This document shows, piece by piece, positions 36,744-45,772 of a stretch of DNA of 55,531 bases. The position numbers and the translations under genes were made by a program. The stretch comes from Floricoccus tropicus (GTDB lineage Bacteria; Bacillota; Bacilli; Lactobacillales; Streptococcaceae). The notes below the pieces were generated by a model. That model was given only the letters and a program-made list of their open reading frames with translations. It ran no database searches and was not told the origin of the DNA. The stretch lies in contig NZ_MKIR01000003.1 of the NCBI RefSeq assembly GCF_001832905.1, positions 1 to 55,531 of the forward strand, in the 5' to 3' direction. Each line of letters starts with the position of its first letter. Within the stretch, counting starts at the first letter, position 1.

Positions 36744-36772
36744 ATACTAACAAAATGTTTTTGTCTTTGCAA
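36744..36772 (-). promoter_or_regulatory. S10 operon promoter
   Basis: Minus-strand TTGCAA (36767-36772), 17-bp spacer, TAGTAT (36744-36749). Divergent from the XRE promoter 57 bases away. Confidence 0.55.
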
Positions 36773-36829
36773 GTCTTTTTCCCTATAAATTGAAAAATAT
36801 TTTTTATTTCTTTGATATGTAAAGCTAGC

Positions 36830-36858
36830 TTGACAATGAAGTTTTTATATTTTATACT
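36830..36858 (+). promoter_or_regulatory. Promoter of the XRE regulator gene
   Basis: Perfect TTGACA (36830-36835), 17-bp spacer, TATACT (36853-36858). It is among the strongest-looking promoters in the window. Confidence 0.78.
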
Positions 36859-36877
36859 TCAAGTGTAAAGTATACTT
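36853..36877. promoter_or_regulatory. Probable operator of the XRE regulator
   Basis: TATACTT (36853-36859) and AAGTATA (36868-36874) form an inverted repeat over the -10 and start point, and AAGTATACTT (36868-36877) is a perfect 10-base palindrome. Position suits autorepression. Confidence 0.5.
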
Positions 36878-36895
36878 AATAGAAAGACATTGCAG

Positions 36896-37105
36896 ATGAA
36901 AACTAGACTTAGAGAACTGAGAGAAGCTGAATGTATATCACAAACAGCTCTGGCTGATATCTTAGAGGTATCTAGACAAACAATTATTTCACTTGAATCT
37001 GGAAAATATAAAGCATCATTAGTATTAGCACATAAAATTGCTCAATACTTTGATAAAACCATAGAAGACATTTTCATTTTTGACCTGGAGGAGGAAAATT
37101 TATGA
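36896..37105 (+). CDS. XRE-family transcriptional regulator (Cro-like)
   Basis: 69 residues, a single HTH_3 domain: the recognition part ISQTALADILEVSRQTIISLE is at about 14-34, followed by ESGKYKASLVLAHKIAQYF and the KTIEDIFIF tail of the YozG/YgzD-type short regulators. Such genes usually stand beside a small membrane protein gene, as here. The ATG at 36896 is used; the in-frame TTG at 36890 lacks advantage. Its stop overlaps the next start (ATGA). Inverted repeats over its promoter suggest autorepression. Confidence 0.88.
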   Translation: MKTRLRELREAECISQTALADILEVSRQTIISLESGKYKASLVLAHKIAQYFDKTIEDIFIFDLEEENL

Positions 37106-37566
37106 TTTGGTATTTATTTGATCTTAACAAACTTAAAAGTGATTCAGATGTTAAAGAATTATTTTTCAAAAAAATTTTATTTATAAATATTATTGAATAT
37201 ATGGTTCTTACAATCATTTTAACAGTATCTGTAAATTTATTATTTCATTCTATTTTAATCAGTATTTTAGTCTGCAGCATTTGTATCATATTCGCCGTTA
37301 AGGGTACAGCACGTGATATTAAATACTACAGTAATTCTCGAAATTTAAAGAAAGCTCGAATTGAACTTTTAGACGAGAGAAATTTACAAATTGTGAGAAT
37401 TGCATTCACTAAATTAGAAGTTATTAATTATTTGGGACTTATAATTATCACAGGCTTAGGTATATTAACAAATAATATAGATCTACTATTGATGTCAGTA
37501 ATTATTTTATCCCTTATCAACGGTATTTATATTTCTTTACCTTTTACAGAAGAAAAAGATTTTTAA
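37102..37566 (+). CDS. Small membrane protein with RIELxDERN motif
   Basis: 154 residues with four predicted membrane segments in two pairs (about 27-50, 50-68, 110-128, 130-148) around a cytoplasmic stretch carrying KKARIELLDERNLQIV (about 83-98). It starts WYLFDL, shared with the next gene. Overlaps the XRE gene by four bases and has GGAGG before its ATG. Similar XRE plus DUF-type membrane protein pairs are common in Firmicutes, but no function is known; sensing or signalling to the regulator is a guess. Confidence 0.75.
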   Translation: MIWYLFDLNKLKSDSDVKELFFKKILFINIIEYMVLTIILTVSVNLLFHSILISILVCSICIIFAVKGTARDIKYYSNSRNLKKARIELLDERNLQIVRIAFTKLEVINYLGLIIITGLGILTNNIDLLLMSVIILSLINGIYISLPFTEEKDF

Positions 37567-37626
37567 AATTAATAGCTAATCATTTATATAGAAGAAAGTT
37601 TGCTTTTTATCAGAAAGGGGCCTTAT

Positions 37627-38130
37627 ATGTTTTGGGATGCAAGTAATTTATTATGGTATTTATTTGATTTGGATGACTATTCAACAGATGATAAATTCGA
37701 AAAGCTTTATCGAAAAAAGATTTTTCCTTTGAAGATTTTAACCTTAACTCTTATGGTTACTTTTATTGTTTTTCTTTTATGAAGTATTGTCTTTAAAAAT
37801 AGCCCCGTTCTCGCAACTACACTTTCACTTATTTTTATTAGCTACCACCTCTACATGCTTTATAACGAATATAGCGAGATGAAAGATGAAAATGTCCTCC
37901 ACAAAAAAAGGATTGAGTTGACTGATGAGAGAAACTACAAGTTAGCACTACAAACTATCTCTAAAAAATATTTTGTTGCTAACGTGAGTATAATAATGCT
38001 CTGGTTCACAACTCTTATTGATACAAATAATAGTTTAAATCTCCATATGATAGTACTATTTATCTTTCTTATAGATGTATTATTTGAATCATACATTAAT
38101 AAAAATGCCAAAAAATCGAGGGAAAACTAA
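37627..38130 (+). pseudogene. Paralogous membrane protein split by an in-frame TGA
   Basis: From an ATG after AGGGG, the frame reads WYLFDLDDYSTDDKFEKLYRKK, a membrane segment, then TGA at 37780-37782, and goes on in the same frame to RIELTDERNYKLAL and two more membrane segments up to 38130 (167 residues if read through). Start and DERN motif match the gene upstream, so this is a tandem duplicate. A single nonsense codon with an otherwise open frame suggests recent inactivation or a sequencing error. The N-terminal part alone would be 51 residues with one membrane helix. Confidence 0.75.
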
Positions 38131-38141
38131 CTCCCTCGATT
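38114..38141. terminator. Bidirectional terminator between the DERN genes and thrC
   Basis: AATCGAGGGA/TCCCTCGATT, perfect 10-bp stem with T runs on both sides. Serves the plus-strand unit and thrC. Confidence 0.92.
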
Positions 38142-38143
38142 CT

Positions 38144-39634
38144 TTATTTTAATTTCAAATATTTTTCAACTTCGTCTTGCATTTGATCGACATCAACTAC
38201 TGTTTTATGAAGAATAGGTGCTGTCTTCAAATCTTTAACTGCTGCGGGTTGTTTAACTCCTGATAATTTCTCAAGTTCATCTACTAAAGCAAAGTCATCT
38301 AGCTCACTTGTTTTACCAGTTAAGGCTTCAACTACTACACGTGGAAATTTATATGGACTCGCAGTTGAAACAATAACTGTGATTGTCTTATCATCTGACC
38401 CTTCCTTATAAACATCATAAACTGCATTTGCCACTGCAGTATGCGGGTCTTCCACATAAGAGAATTTATTAGAGATAGTAGCTATTTCATCGCTTGTTTG
38501 TTTTTGACTGGCAAAACCTGCAATAAAATCTTCCAAGTTATTATTCATCTCATCAGATATTTCATACTTGCCACTTTGAACTAGTTTATCCATCAAGTCA
38601 CGTGTTTCAACATCATTATTATCTGTTGCATGGAAAACTAATCTTTCCAGATTACTAGAAACTAAAATATCCATTGACGGGCTTGATGTAACAAAGAAAT
38701 CACGGTTTTTATCATAGGCTCCTGTATTAAAAAAGTCTGTTAGAACATTGTTTTCATTTGAAGCACAGATTAATTTATTAATTGGTAAACCGATCTGTTT
38801 AGCATAGTAGGCCGCTAAAATATTTCCAAAATTACCTGTTGGAACGCTAAAATTAACTTTCTGACCTTCCGTTATTGCACCATTTTTCAGGAGCTGGGCA
38901 TAAGCATAAACATAATAAACGATTTGTGGTACTAGTCGACCGATATTCATTGAGTTAGCACTTGAAAACTGCTTATTGTTAGCTAGCATCTTCTCCCTAA
39001 GGTCGGTATCATTGAACATCTTCTTAACTTGAGTCTGAGCATCATCAAAATTACCATCTATAGCAACAACATGTGTGTTATCACCCGTTTGAGTAACCAT
39101 CTGCTGTTTTTGAATCTCACTTACGCCATCTTTTGGATAAAAAACAATAATTTGAGTATTAGGAACATCTGCGAAACCAGCCATTGCAGCCTTCCCAGTA
39201 TCTCCACTTGTAGCAGTAAGGATTACAATTTCATTTTCAACCCCTTCTTTTTTAGCAGAAGTTGTAAGTAAATAAGGTAAGATCGATAAGGCCATATCCT
39301 TAAAAGCTATTGTGTTTCCATGGAATAATTCTAAATTGTAGTGTTCTCCTACCTTTACTAAAGGAGCAATTAAAGAATCATCAAATTTTTTGTCATAAGC
39401 ATTATCAATACAATAAGAAAGTTCTTCTTCTGTAAAATCATCGAGAAAAGCCGACAAAATAACTTTTGCTACCTCTTGATAACTTGCATTTTTTAAGAAA
39501 TCAAAATCTAAGTCAATATTCGGAATAACTGTAGGAACATATAGACCCCCATCAACTGCAAGACCTTGAAGTATTGCTTGACTTGATGTTACTTTATTGT
39601 TCTTATCTCTTGTACTTTGATATATTATTGACAT
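38144..39634 (-). CDS. thrC: Threonine synthase
   Basis: PLP enzyme converting O-phosphohomoserine to threonine. 496 residues, the long type. The PLP lysine lies in LFHGNTIAFKDMALS (about 118), and the glycine-rich TATSGDTGKAA binds the phosphate. Start is the ATG at 39634 after AAGGAG; upstream in-frame sequence runs through the promoter and a repeat element. Alone here, with its own extended -10 promoter and shared terminator. It feeds ilvA with threonine. Confidence 0.95.
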   Translation of the reverse strand: MSIIYQSTRDKNNKVTSSQAILQGLAVDGGLYVPTVIPNIDLDFDFLKNASYQEVAKVILSAFLDDFTEEELSYCIDNAYDKKFDDSLIAPLVKVGEHYNLELFHGNTIAFKDMALSILPYLLTTSAKKEGVENEIVILTATSGDTGKAAMAGFADVPNTQIIVFYPKDGVSEIQKQQMVTQTGDNTHVVAIDGNFDDAQTQVKKMFNDTDLREKMLANNKQFSSANSMNIGRLVPQIVYYVYAYAQLLKNGAITEGQKVNFSVPTGNFGNILAAYYAKQIGLPINKLICASNENNVLTDFFNTGAYDKNRDFFVTSSPSMDILVSSNLERLVFHATDNNDVETRDLMDKLVQSGKYEISDEMNNNLEDFIAGFASQKQTSDEIATISNKFSYVEDPHTAVANAVYDVYKEGSDDKTITVIVSTASPYKFPRVVVEALTGKTSELDDFALVDELEKLSGVKQPAAVKDLKTAPILHKTVVDVDQMQDEVEKYLKLK

Positions 39635-39661
39635 CTGATTCTCCTTGAATTTGTTTTTACT

Positions 39662-39670
39662 ATTATAACA
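39662..39670 (-). promoter_or_regulatory. thrC promoter (extended -10)
   Basis: Minus-strand TGTTATAAT, 27 bases before the ATG. Confidence 0.65.
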
Positions 39671-39725
39671 AAAATAATCCTTAAGTTGAATATTTTCAAA
39701 ATTTACAGAAAATATTTTAGAAAAA

Positions 39726-39841
39726 TATAATTGATTAAAATAGAAATATCTTCGTTTTACTACGCTGTCGATTACACTTAAATAAGCAAGCTTATTAATA
39801 TAAATCGCCACGATGTATTAATCTATTTTTAAGTGACTATA
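39726..39841. repeat. BOX-like modular repeat, single-module copy
   Basis: 116 bases between nusG and thrC. Ends TATAATTGATTAAAATAG and (reverse complement) TATAGTCACTTAAAAATAG are imperfect terminal inverted repeats. Inside is CTTCGTTTTACTACGCTGTC followed by one hairpin (39769-39807; CGATT/AATCG and AATAAGC/GCTTATT). The same ends bound a larger copy at 52337-52623. No clear target-site duplication. Confidence 0.8.
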
Positions 39842-39869
39842 ATACAAAAATTTTTTCTTCAAAAAAAAG

Positions 39870-39885
39870 AGAGAGCAAGCTCTCT
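39870..39885 (-). terminator. nusG terminator
   Basis: AGAGAGC-TT-GCTCTCT stem followed by CTTTTTTTT on the minus strand, ten bases past the nusG stop. Confidence 0.88.
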
Positions 39886-39894
39886 AATTTTAGA

Positions 39895-40449
39895 TTATTC
39901 ACCAATTTCATCAATTTGATCTATGTCAAGGTCAACAATAGTTTCACGACCAAACATTTCGATTGAAACTTTAAGCTTACGATTATCAACAACTTCAACA
40001 ACATTTCCGACCATGTTAGCAAATGCTCCGTCAATAATTTTAACTGGATCACCAATATTAAGGTCAAGTTCTTGAGTACGTAATGTTTTGCCCATACCAT
40101 TAAGAATATGTCGAATTTCTTCTTCAAACAAAGGTGTTGGTTTACTACGATTACCATGGCTTCCTACGAAACCAGTAACGTTAGGTGTATTACGGACAAC
40201 AAACCATGCTTCATCAGTCATATTCATCTCAACTAAAACATAACCTGGAAACATATTTTCTTCAGTTTCTTTAACTTTTCCATTAACTTCTTGAGTTACT
40301 GTTTCTGTTGGAATTTCAATTCGAAGAATATTATCAGTCATATTATAAGTTTGTGCACGCTCAAGTAAAGTTTCTTTTACCTTATTTTCATATCCTGAAT
40401 AAGTTTGAATTACAAACCAACCTTGATCGAAACTTGTTAAATTATCCAT
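39895..40449 (-). CDS. nusG: Transcription termination/antitermination factor NusG
   Basis: 184 residues: NGN domain (WFVIQTYSGYENKVKETL, PGYVLVEMNMTD) and C-terminal KOW domain (GDPVKIIDGAFANMVGNVVEV). Binds RNA polymerase and couples to S10 or other factors. Separated from secE by a small terminator-like hairpin. Confidence 0.97.
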   Translation of the reverse strand: MDNLTSFDQGWFVIQTYSGYENKVKETLLERAQTYNMTDNILRIEIPTETVTQEVNGKVKETEENMFPGYVLVEMNMTDEAWFVVRNTPNVTGFVGSHGNRSKPTPLFEEEIRHILNGMGKTLRTQELDLNIGDPVKIIDGAFANMVGNVVEVVDNRKLKVSIEMFGRETIVDLDIDQIDEIGE

Positions 40450-40526
40450 TTTTTCTCCTTTTAATTAGTCAATTACACTAGTTTTCTATTCGTCTAACCA
40501 TCAAGAAAACAAATTTTCAACTTAAA

Positions 40527-40544
40527 AAAGCCCCTAAAGGCTTT
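40527..40544 (-). terminator. Terminator-like hairpin between secE and nusG
   Basis: AAAGCC/GGCTTT, 6-bp stem followed by TTTTAAG on the minus strand. Short, so probably partial; nusG may be partly attenuated relative to secE. Confidence 0.6.
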
Positions 40545-40583
40545 GTTTTTTTTATTATATCATAAAAGTTTAAATTAGCTATA

Positions 40584-40766
40584 CTATTTTGCAAATAAAC
40601 TTAAGATCGATGTGATACCTGTTTTGATTAAAGTATCAAATACATAAATGATAACTAAGAAGAAAGCAGAATATTCGATAACTCCCGCGAAATCAATTGC
40701 TGCTTCTTTTTTAGTTGGCCAAGTAACTTTTTTCATTAAATCGAAGACACTTTTGATAAAATTCAT
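40584..40766 (-). CDS. secE: Preprotein translocase subunit SecE
   Basis: 60 residues: amphipathic helix with FIKSVFDLMKKVTWPTKKEA, then one membrane helix, the minimal Gram-positive SecE. Clamps SecY. Follows rpmG in the usual rpmG-secE-nusG order. Confidence 0.95.
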   Translation of the reverse strand: MNFIKSVFDLMKKVTWPTKKEAAIDFAGVIEYSAFFLVIIYVFDTLIKTGITSILSLFAK

Positions 40767-40789
40767 ACTTTCTTATGAGCTAGTAGCTC

Positions 40790-40939
40790 TTACCTCGTTT
40801 CTTTATGTTCTGTGTGTTTTTTACAATGCTTACAGAATTTGTTTACAACTAAACGTTTTTCTTTAGCATTACTACTTACATTTATTGAATAATTGCGTGA
40901 TCCACATACTGTGCACGCAAGAGATGCTTTTTTTAACAT
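40790..40939 (-). CDS. rpmG: 50S ribosomal protein L33
   Basis: 49 residues read from the sequence: begins [20 protein letters not shown] and ends [10 protein letters not shown]. CxxC pairs at C9/C12 and C36/C39 make it the zinc-binding form. Start follows AGGAGT; 23 bases before secE. Confidence 0.93.
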   Translation of the reverse strand: MLKKASLACTVCGSRNYSINVSSNAKEKRLVVNKFCKHCKKHTEHKETR

Positions 40940-40992
40940 GTTTACTCCTATCGAAAGTTTATTTTATCATATTATAACATAATTGACAATTA

Positions 40993-43257
40993 CTAAAATC
41001 TTGAACGTAAATCATCCCAGAAATCTTTTAATTTATCTCCTATGCCAGATTCTTTAACTTTATCCTTAACTTTGCCAGAAATATCTTTAGCCTTTTCCTG
41101 AGCATCTTTAAGTATATTATCCTGAGCCTCTGTGTTAGGTTTCTCTGTTTGATTTATTATAGGATCCTGCCCATTCATTGCATAAGCATTTTCTACTGAG
41201 AATTGTGTACCTTTGGTATAAGGAAGAATATAGCTTGCTGCTGTTCTAAATATTGTGGATGCTTGATCGGTACTAGATCCTTGTAGGAAATGTGTTTCAT
41301 CTGTTTTTTCAAATCCTAACCACAATGCCATAACTATATCCGGTGTATAGCCAATAACCCATTGGTCATTAGTATTACCTGTATTATCAGGAGTCTCAGT
41401 TGTACCCGTTTTCCCAGCTAATGTATAACCACTAGGAGCAGCATATATACCTGTACCATTAGTATATGTTCCAAGCATCATACTTGTCATCTTATCATTT
41501 GTGTTTTTGTCAATTACTCGTTTTTGATTTTGTTGATATGTCTTAATTACTTGTCCACTTGAATTTTCAATTTTAGTAATTAAATGTGCTTCATTCATAA
41601 TTCCATTATTAGCAAATGTACCATAAGCTTGTGCCATTTGCCATGGATTTGTTACAACTCCTCCACCAAGAGCCACCTGTAACTCTTCATTTTTCTCTGA
41701 TAAATTAAGACCAAAAGATTTTCCTTTAGCTACAGCCGTCTTAACACCAAGCTTATCGACTGTATAGATAGCAGGAAGATTCAAACTATCTGCAAGTGCT
41801 TGATACATTGGAACCTGACCTTGATAAGTTTTTGAATAGTTTTCAGGTTTATAACCATTATAATCATGTGGTTGGTCATCAAGCATCTCGTTAATTGACC
41901 ATCCCGCCTCAACAGCTGGACTATAAACAACTAATGGTTTAATTGTTGACCCTGGACTCCTTTGGGATTGTGTTGCAAAGTTAAAACCTCGAAAAGAATT
42001 ATCAGCTGAGGTAGGAACCTTCCCAACTAAGGCAGCAACTGCTCCACTACTAGGATCCAAGGCAACACTGGCACTCTGAGCAACAGTTCCATCAGCAGCA
42101 ACCGGGAATAACCCTGAAGTTGCATAAGTTTGTTGAAGACCATATTGATAATTTTGATCTAATCCTGTATATATTTTATATCCATTATTTAATATTTCAT
42201 TTTCTGTTAGTCCATATTTACTTATTGCTTCTTGAATAACCGCATCAAAATATGAAGGATACTTATAATCATCATCTTTTCCAACATAATTATCAGCTAA
42301 TACACTTTGAATATCAATTGAAGAATATTGATCAGCATCAGCCTGTCCTAGTAATCCAGCATTAACCATATTTTGTAAAACAGTATTACGCCTATTTGTT
42401 GCATAAGTACCATCTTTATATAAAGGATTATAAACTTCAGGCCATTTTAATATACCAGCTAATGTAGCAGCTTCATCAATTGTTAAATCACTTGCATTCT
42501 TCCCAAAATATTTATGTGATGCATCTTCGATGCCCCAAATTCCATTACCAAAATATGAATTATTAAGGTACATAGCCATGATGTCATCTTTTTTGTATTT
42601 CTTAGTTATCTCCATAGCCAAAAATATCTCTTTGGCCTTCCTATCAATTGTTCTATTTTGAGACAGATATGCATTCTTTGCTAATTGTTGCGTTATTGTA
42701 GAACCACCTCCAAATCTACCAAAAGTAGCTACGGCAAGTAAGGTACGCTTAATATTAACACCCCTATTTTCATAAAATGTCCTATCCTCTGTTGCAACAA
42801 CAGCATTAATGACGTTAGGCGATATTTTGTCGATATCAACATACGTCCCTTTCTGACCGTACATTGTACCTGCTGCATCACCATCTTTATCCATAATTGT
42901 GGTAGTGGTCCTCAAAGACTCTTGTAAGTCTGAAACATTTGCTGTTTTTGCAAGATAAAAAAGATAGCCTCCAATAACCAAAATAAATGTTAAAACTAAT
43001 AATAATAATGCTTTAGTTAAGTTATGACGTTTCCACCAATTTCTAAACTTATTCCACTTGGGGTGTTTTGATTTTTTTTCCTTATCATTATCAACTGTTT
43101 TTTTTATTGGTTTATCAGATAAAACTTCAACTGTATCTTCTTTAGTAGTTTGTTGATTTCCTTTATCTATTTCTTTTTCATCAGCAAATGGAGAAAATTT
43201 ACTTCTTCCTTTCTTTGATTTTTCATTTCTATTTGTTCGACTATATTTTTCGCTCAA
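40993..43257 (-). CDS. pbp2A: Class A penicillin-binding protein 2a (bifunctional)
   Basis: Builds and crosslinks peptidoglycan outside the membrane. About 754 residues: charged cytoplasmic N terminus, one membrane helix near 90-110, GT51 glycosyltransferase (catalytic Glu in ATEDRTFYENRG) and transpeptidase with SPGSTIKP (nucleophile Ser, SxxK), SLN and KTGTTETP motifs. C terminus is Asn/Lys rich. I start at TTG (43257), eight bases after GGAGG; the GTG at 43272 has no ribosome site. Confidence 0.93.
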   Translation of the reverse strand: MSEKYSRTNRNEKSKKGRSKFSPFADEKEIDKGNQQTTKEDTVEVLSDKPIKKTVDNDKEKKSKHPKWNKFRNWWKRHNLTKALLLLVLTFILVIGGYLFYLAKTANVSDLQESLRTTTTIMDKDGDAAGTMYGQKGTYVDIDKISPNVINAVVATEDRTFYENRGVNIKRTLLAVATFGRFGGGSTITQQLAKNAYLSQNRTIDRKAKEIFLAMEITKKYKKDDIMAMYLNNSYFGNGIWGIEDASHKYFGKNASDLTIDEAATLAGILKWPEVYNPLYKDGTYATNRRNTVLQNMVNAGLLGQADADQYSSIDIQSVLADNYVGKDDDYKYPSYFDAVIQEAISKYGLTENEILNNGYKIYTGLDQNYQYGLQQTYATSGLFPVAADGTVAQSASVALDPSSGAVAALVGKVPTSADNSFRGFNFATQSQRSPGSTIKPLVVYSPAVEAGWSINEMLDDQPHDYNGYKPENYSKTYQGQVPMYQALADSLNLPAIYTVDKLGVKTAVAKGKSFGLNLSEKNEELQVALGGGVVTNPWQMAQAYGTFANNGIMNEAHLITKIENSSGQVIKTYQQNQKRVIDKNTNDKMTSMMLGTYTNGTGIYAAPSGYTLAGKTGTTETPDNTGNTNDQWVIGYTPDIVMALWLGFEKTDETHFLQGSSTDQASTIFRTAASYILPYTKGTQFSVENAYAMNGQDPIINQTEKPNTEAQDNILKDAQEKAKDISGKVKDKVKESGIGDKLKDFWDDLRSRF

Positions 43258-43307
43258 GTGTTTAACCTCCACTTGTTTTTTATTTATTAATAATTAATGC
43301 AATATTA

Positions 43308-43316
43308 TGATAAAAT
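43308..43316 (+). promoter_or_regulatory. Promoter of the pseudouridine synthase gene (extended -10)
   Basis: TGATAAAAT whose end lies only seven bases before the ATG at 43324, implying that the mRNA starts at or next to the start codon. Confidence 0.55.
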
Positions 43317-43323
43317 ATTTATT

Positions 43324-44190
43324 ATGGAATATAAGATTACAATACCACAAAAATTTCAAAATATAACAATAAATAACTTGCTAGAAGAAAAATGGCTTGT
43401 TCCTCGTAAACAACGTCATTTTCTAAGGACTAAAAAAAATATACTTGTAAATAACCAAAATGTCAATTGGAACGACAAGGTTATGGAAGGAGATGTTGTC
43501 ACAATAAAATTTGACCTTGAGGATTTTCCGCAAACAAAAATAACATATGGTCAAAAAGAATTTGTAGACATCCTTTTCGAAGATGAACATATCATAATCG
43601 TTAATAAACCGGAAGGTATGAAAACTCATCCTAATAATCCAAACGAAATTGCTCTTTTGAACCACGTTTCAGCATATCTTAATCATCCTGCTTATGTTGT
43701 CCATCGTCTAGATCAAGAAACAAGTGGAGCAATCCTTTTTGCTAAAAACCAGTTTATTCTACCGATTCTCAGCCAAATGCTTGAAAAACGACAAATACAT
43801 CGTACTTACCAAGCACTTTCTCAAGGTAATTTTAACAAAACAATCTTCACTGTCAATAAGCCTATAGGACGAGACCGTCATGATAAAAAGAAACAGATTG
43901 TAAGTTCATCTGGTAAAAAAGCAATAACTAATGTGAAAATTATTAAAAACTTTTCTCAAGTTTCTCTTGTAGAGTGTAAACTGGAGACAGGAAGGACACA
44001 TCAAATTCGTGTTCATCTTGCTTACGAGTCACATCCCCTTATTGGTGATAAAGTATATGGTAAGTTAAAAGCTAATAGACTTATGCTCCATGCAAAAGAA
44101 CTTTCTTTTAACCACCCTCTCACTGAGCAAAAAATACAAGTTTTTGCTCCTAGTAAGACATTTGATGATACTTTACAAATTTTTTCTTAA
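43324..44190 (+). CDS. RluA/RluD-family pseudouridine synthase
   Basis: 289 residues. Catalytic motif HRLDQETSGAILFAKN holds the conserved Asp; an N-terminal S4-like RNA-binding part (WLVPRKQRHFLRTKKNILVNNQNV) precedes it, and GRTHQIRVHLAYESHPLIGDKVYG is near the C terminus. Modifies U in rRNA or tRNA; target site unknown. It is divergent from pbp2A. The ATG at 43324 has no ribosome site but sits at the predicted transcription start; an in-frame ATG at 43297 would lie upstream of the -10. Confidence 0.9.
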   Translation: MEYKITIPQKFQNITINNLLEEKWLVPRKQRHFLRTKKNILVNNQNVNWNDKVMEGDVVTIKFDLEDFPQTKITYGQKEFVDILFEDEHIIIVNKPEGMKTHPNNPNEIALLNHVSAYLNHPAYVVHRLDQETSGAILFAKNQFILPILSQMLEKRQIHRTYQALSQGNFNKTIFTVNKPIGRDRHDKKKQIVSSSGKKAITNVKIIKNFSQVSLVECKLETGRTHQIRVHLAYESHPLIGDKVYGKLKANRLMLHAKELSFNHPLTEQKIQVFAPSKTFDDTLQIFS

Positions 44191-44201
44191 AATTTACTTA
44201 A

Positions 44202-44251
44202 CTAAAAATCCTCAGAACAACTTTTTCAAGAAGTTAACTGAGGATTTTTAG
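44202..44251. terminator. Bidirectional terminator between the pseudouridine synthase and adcB
   Basis: CTAAAAATCCTCAG/CTGAGGATTTTTAG, 14-bp perfect stem, with inner AACTT/AAGTT pairing and T-rich tails on both sides. Confidence 0.92.
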
Positions 44252-44252
44252 T

Positions 44253-45068
44253 TTATTTATTTTTAATTGTTAGTCTCTTATAGACAAACATCAATATAAA
44301 CATAAAGACAAATACTATTGTAATACTTGCGCTGGCTGGTGTTGATGCGTAGTAGGATATAAGTAATCCACTAACCATACCAATAAATCCAAGAACTACA
44401 CTAATTAACATAACTGTCTTAAATGATCTAGCTAAACGAAGCGCAATACTAGCTGGCATTACCATGATAGCACTCACAAGTAAGGCACCAGCAACTGGAA
44501 TCATCAAGGCAATTGCAATACCTGTAACTATATTAAATGCAACTGACATGAATCTCACTGGTAGTCCATCAACAAAGGCTACATCTTCATCAAAAGTTAA
44601 AACGTACATTGGTCTAATAAAAAGTAGAAATAAAACCAAAATAACTGCAGCCATAACAAAAAGTAATATAACTTGAGTATTTGAAATTGTAACAATTGAA
44701 CCAAAAAGGTATTGATCTATATTTACCGAATTTGCACCACCTGATTTACTTGTAACAATCAGAGCAACTGATAACCCCAAACTCATCAATATAGCTGTTG
44801 CTACTTCGAGAAAATCACTATAAACGGTTCTTAGATATTCGAGTAATATTGCAGCTAAAACTACAACTATTAGAGTTGCAATAGTTGGAGAGATGCCAAG
44901 TAATAGTCCAAAAGCAACACCAGCCAATGAAACATGACTTAGTGTATCACTCATTAAACTTTGTCTTCTTAAAATCAGAAATACACCAAGTAATGGGGCA
45001 AAAAGTGACATTGCAACAATTGCTAGAAGGGCACGTACCATAAAGTCATATTGAAGTATCTCCATCAT
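44253..45068 (-). CDS. adcB: Zinc ABC transporter permease
   Basis: 271 residues, about eight membrane helices, ABC-3 (ZnuB/MntB) family; [22 protein letters not shown] is the typical late segment. Forms the channel of the zinc importer. Start overlaps adcC by four bases (ATGA). Ends at the shared terminator. Confidence 0.93.
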   Translation of the reverse strand: MMEILQYDFMVRALLAIVAMSLFAPLLGVFLILRRQSLMSDTLSHVSLAGVAFGLLLGISPTIATLIVVVLAAILLEYLRTVYSDFLEVATAILMSLGLSVALIVTSKSGGANSVNIDQYLFGSIVTISNTQVILLFVMAAVILVLFLLFIRPMYVLTFDEDVAFVDGLPVRFMSVAFNIVTGIAIALMIPVAGALLVSAIMVMPASIALRLARSFKTVMLISVVLGFIGMVSGLLISYYASTPASASITIVFVFMFILMFVYKRLTIKNK

Positions 45069-45772
45069 TCACTCCTCCAATCGTCATGACTTTCATTATG
45101 GACGCTAAAACAACGCCAAGGTGAATCTTGATTTCGTACTAAATGAATATTTCTATCAGCAAATTCTTTAACATCCTCAGCATCATGTGTGATCATTAAA
45201 ACTGATTTTCCATGATGATGGACACTATGGTGCATTAACTCATAAAAATCACGTCTACTTACGTCATCCATCCCAGTTGTAGGCTCATCAAGAATAAATA
45301 AATCAGGATCAGAAGCAAACATTCTAGCAATGACTATTCTTTGCTTTTGTCCTCCAGATAGTTCCCCAATTTTCTTATCTTTAAATCCCCACATTCCCAC
45401 TGACTTCAAAGATTTTTCAACATGTTCATAGTCATGGGTAGTTAGTTTCTTAAACCACCCATTTCTTGGGAAACGCCCACTAGATACAAATTCATAAACT
45501 GTACTAGGAAATCCCGCATTAAAACTTGCTACTTGTTGTGGTAGGTATGAAATTCTTAATCTCTTTCCTTTATTATTAAGTTTTGATATTTCTACAGTTC
45601 CTTTTTGAGGATGTAATATTCCAAGGGTTGCTTTTAATAAAGTAGACTTAGCAGCCCCATTTTCTCCTGTCAATGTTACAAACTCTTTGTCATCAACATA
45701 ATAACTTATATTTTCTAATACTGGCTCATCATCATAGTAAAAAGACAAATCTTTTACATCAATATATCGCAT
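45065..45772 (-). CDS. adcC: Zinc ABC transporter ATP-binding protein
   Basis: 235 residues. Walker [10 protein letters not shown] (about 37-45, an Ala in the usual third Gly place), signature LSGGQKQR, Walker B LFILDEP and H-loop MITHDAED. Drives import through AdcB. Starts one base after the adcA stop. Confidence 0.94.
   Translation of the reverse strand: MRYIDVKDLSFYYDDEPVLENISYYVDDKEFVTLTGENGAAKSTLLKATLGILHPQKGTVEISKLNNKGKRLRISYLPQQVASFNAGFPSTVYEFVSSGRFPRNGWFKKLTTHDYEHVEKSLKSVGMWGFKDKKIGELSGGQKQRIVIARMFASDPDLFILDEPTTGMDDVSRRDFYELMHHSVHHHGKSVLMITHDAEDVKEFADRNIHLVRNQDSPWRCFSVHNESHDDWRSE

Noticed and set aside
37780-37782. In-frame TGA as a recoded (selenocysteine or read-through) codon
   Set aside because: No SECIS-like structure or seven-fold context was seen, this bacterial group is not known to use selenocysteine, and a hydrophobic run precedes it. 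A plain nonsense mutation is simpler.
39726-39841. RUP or BOX element of pneumococcus
   Set aside because: Size or layout is similar, but the end and module sequences do not match those elements as I recall them. A direct search would settle it.
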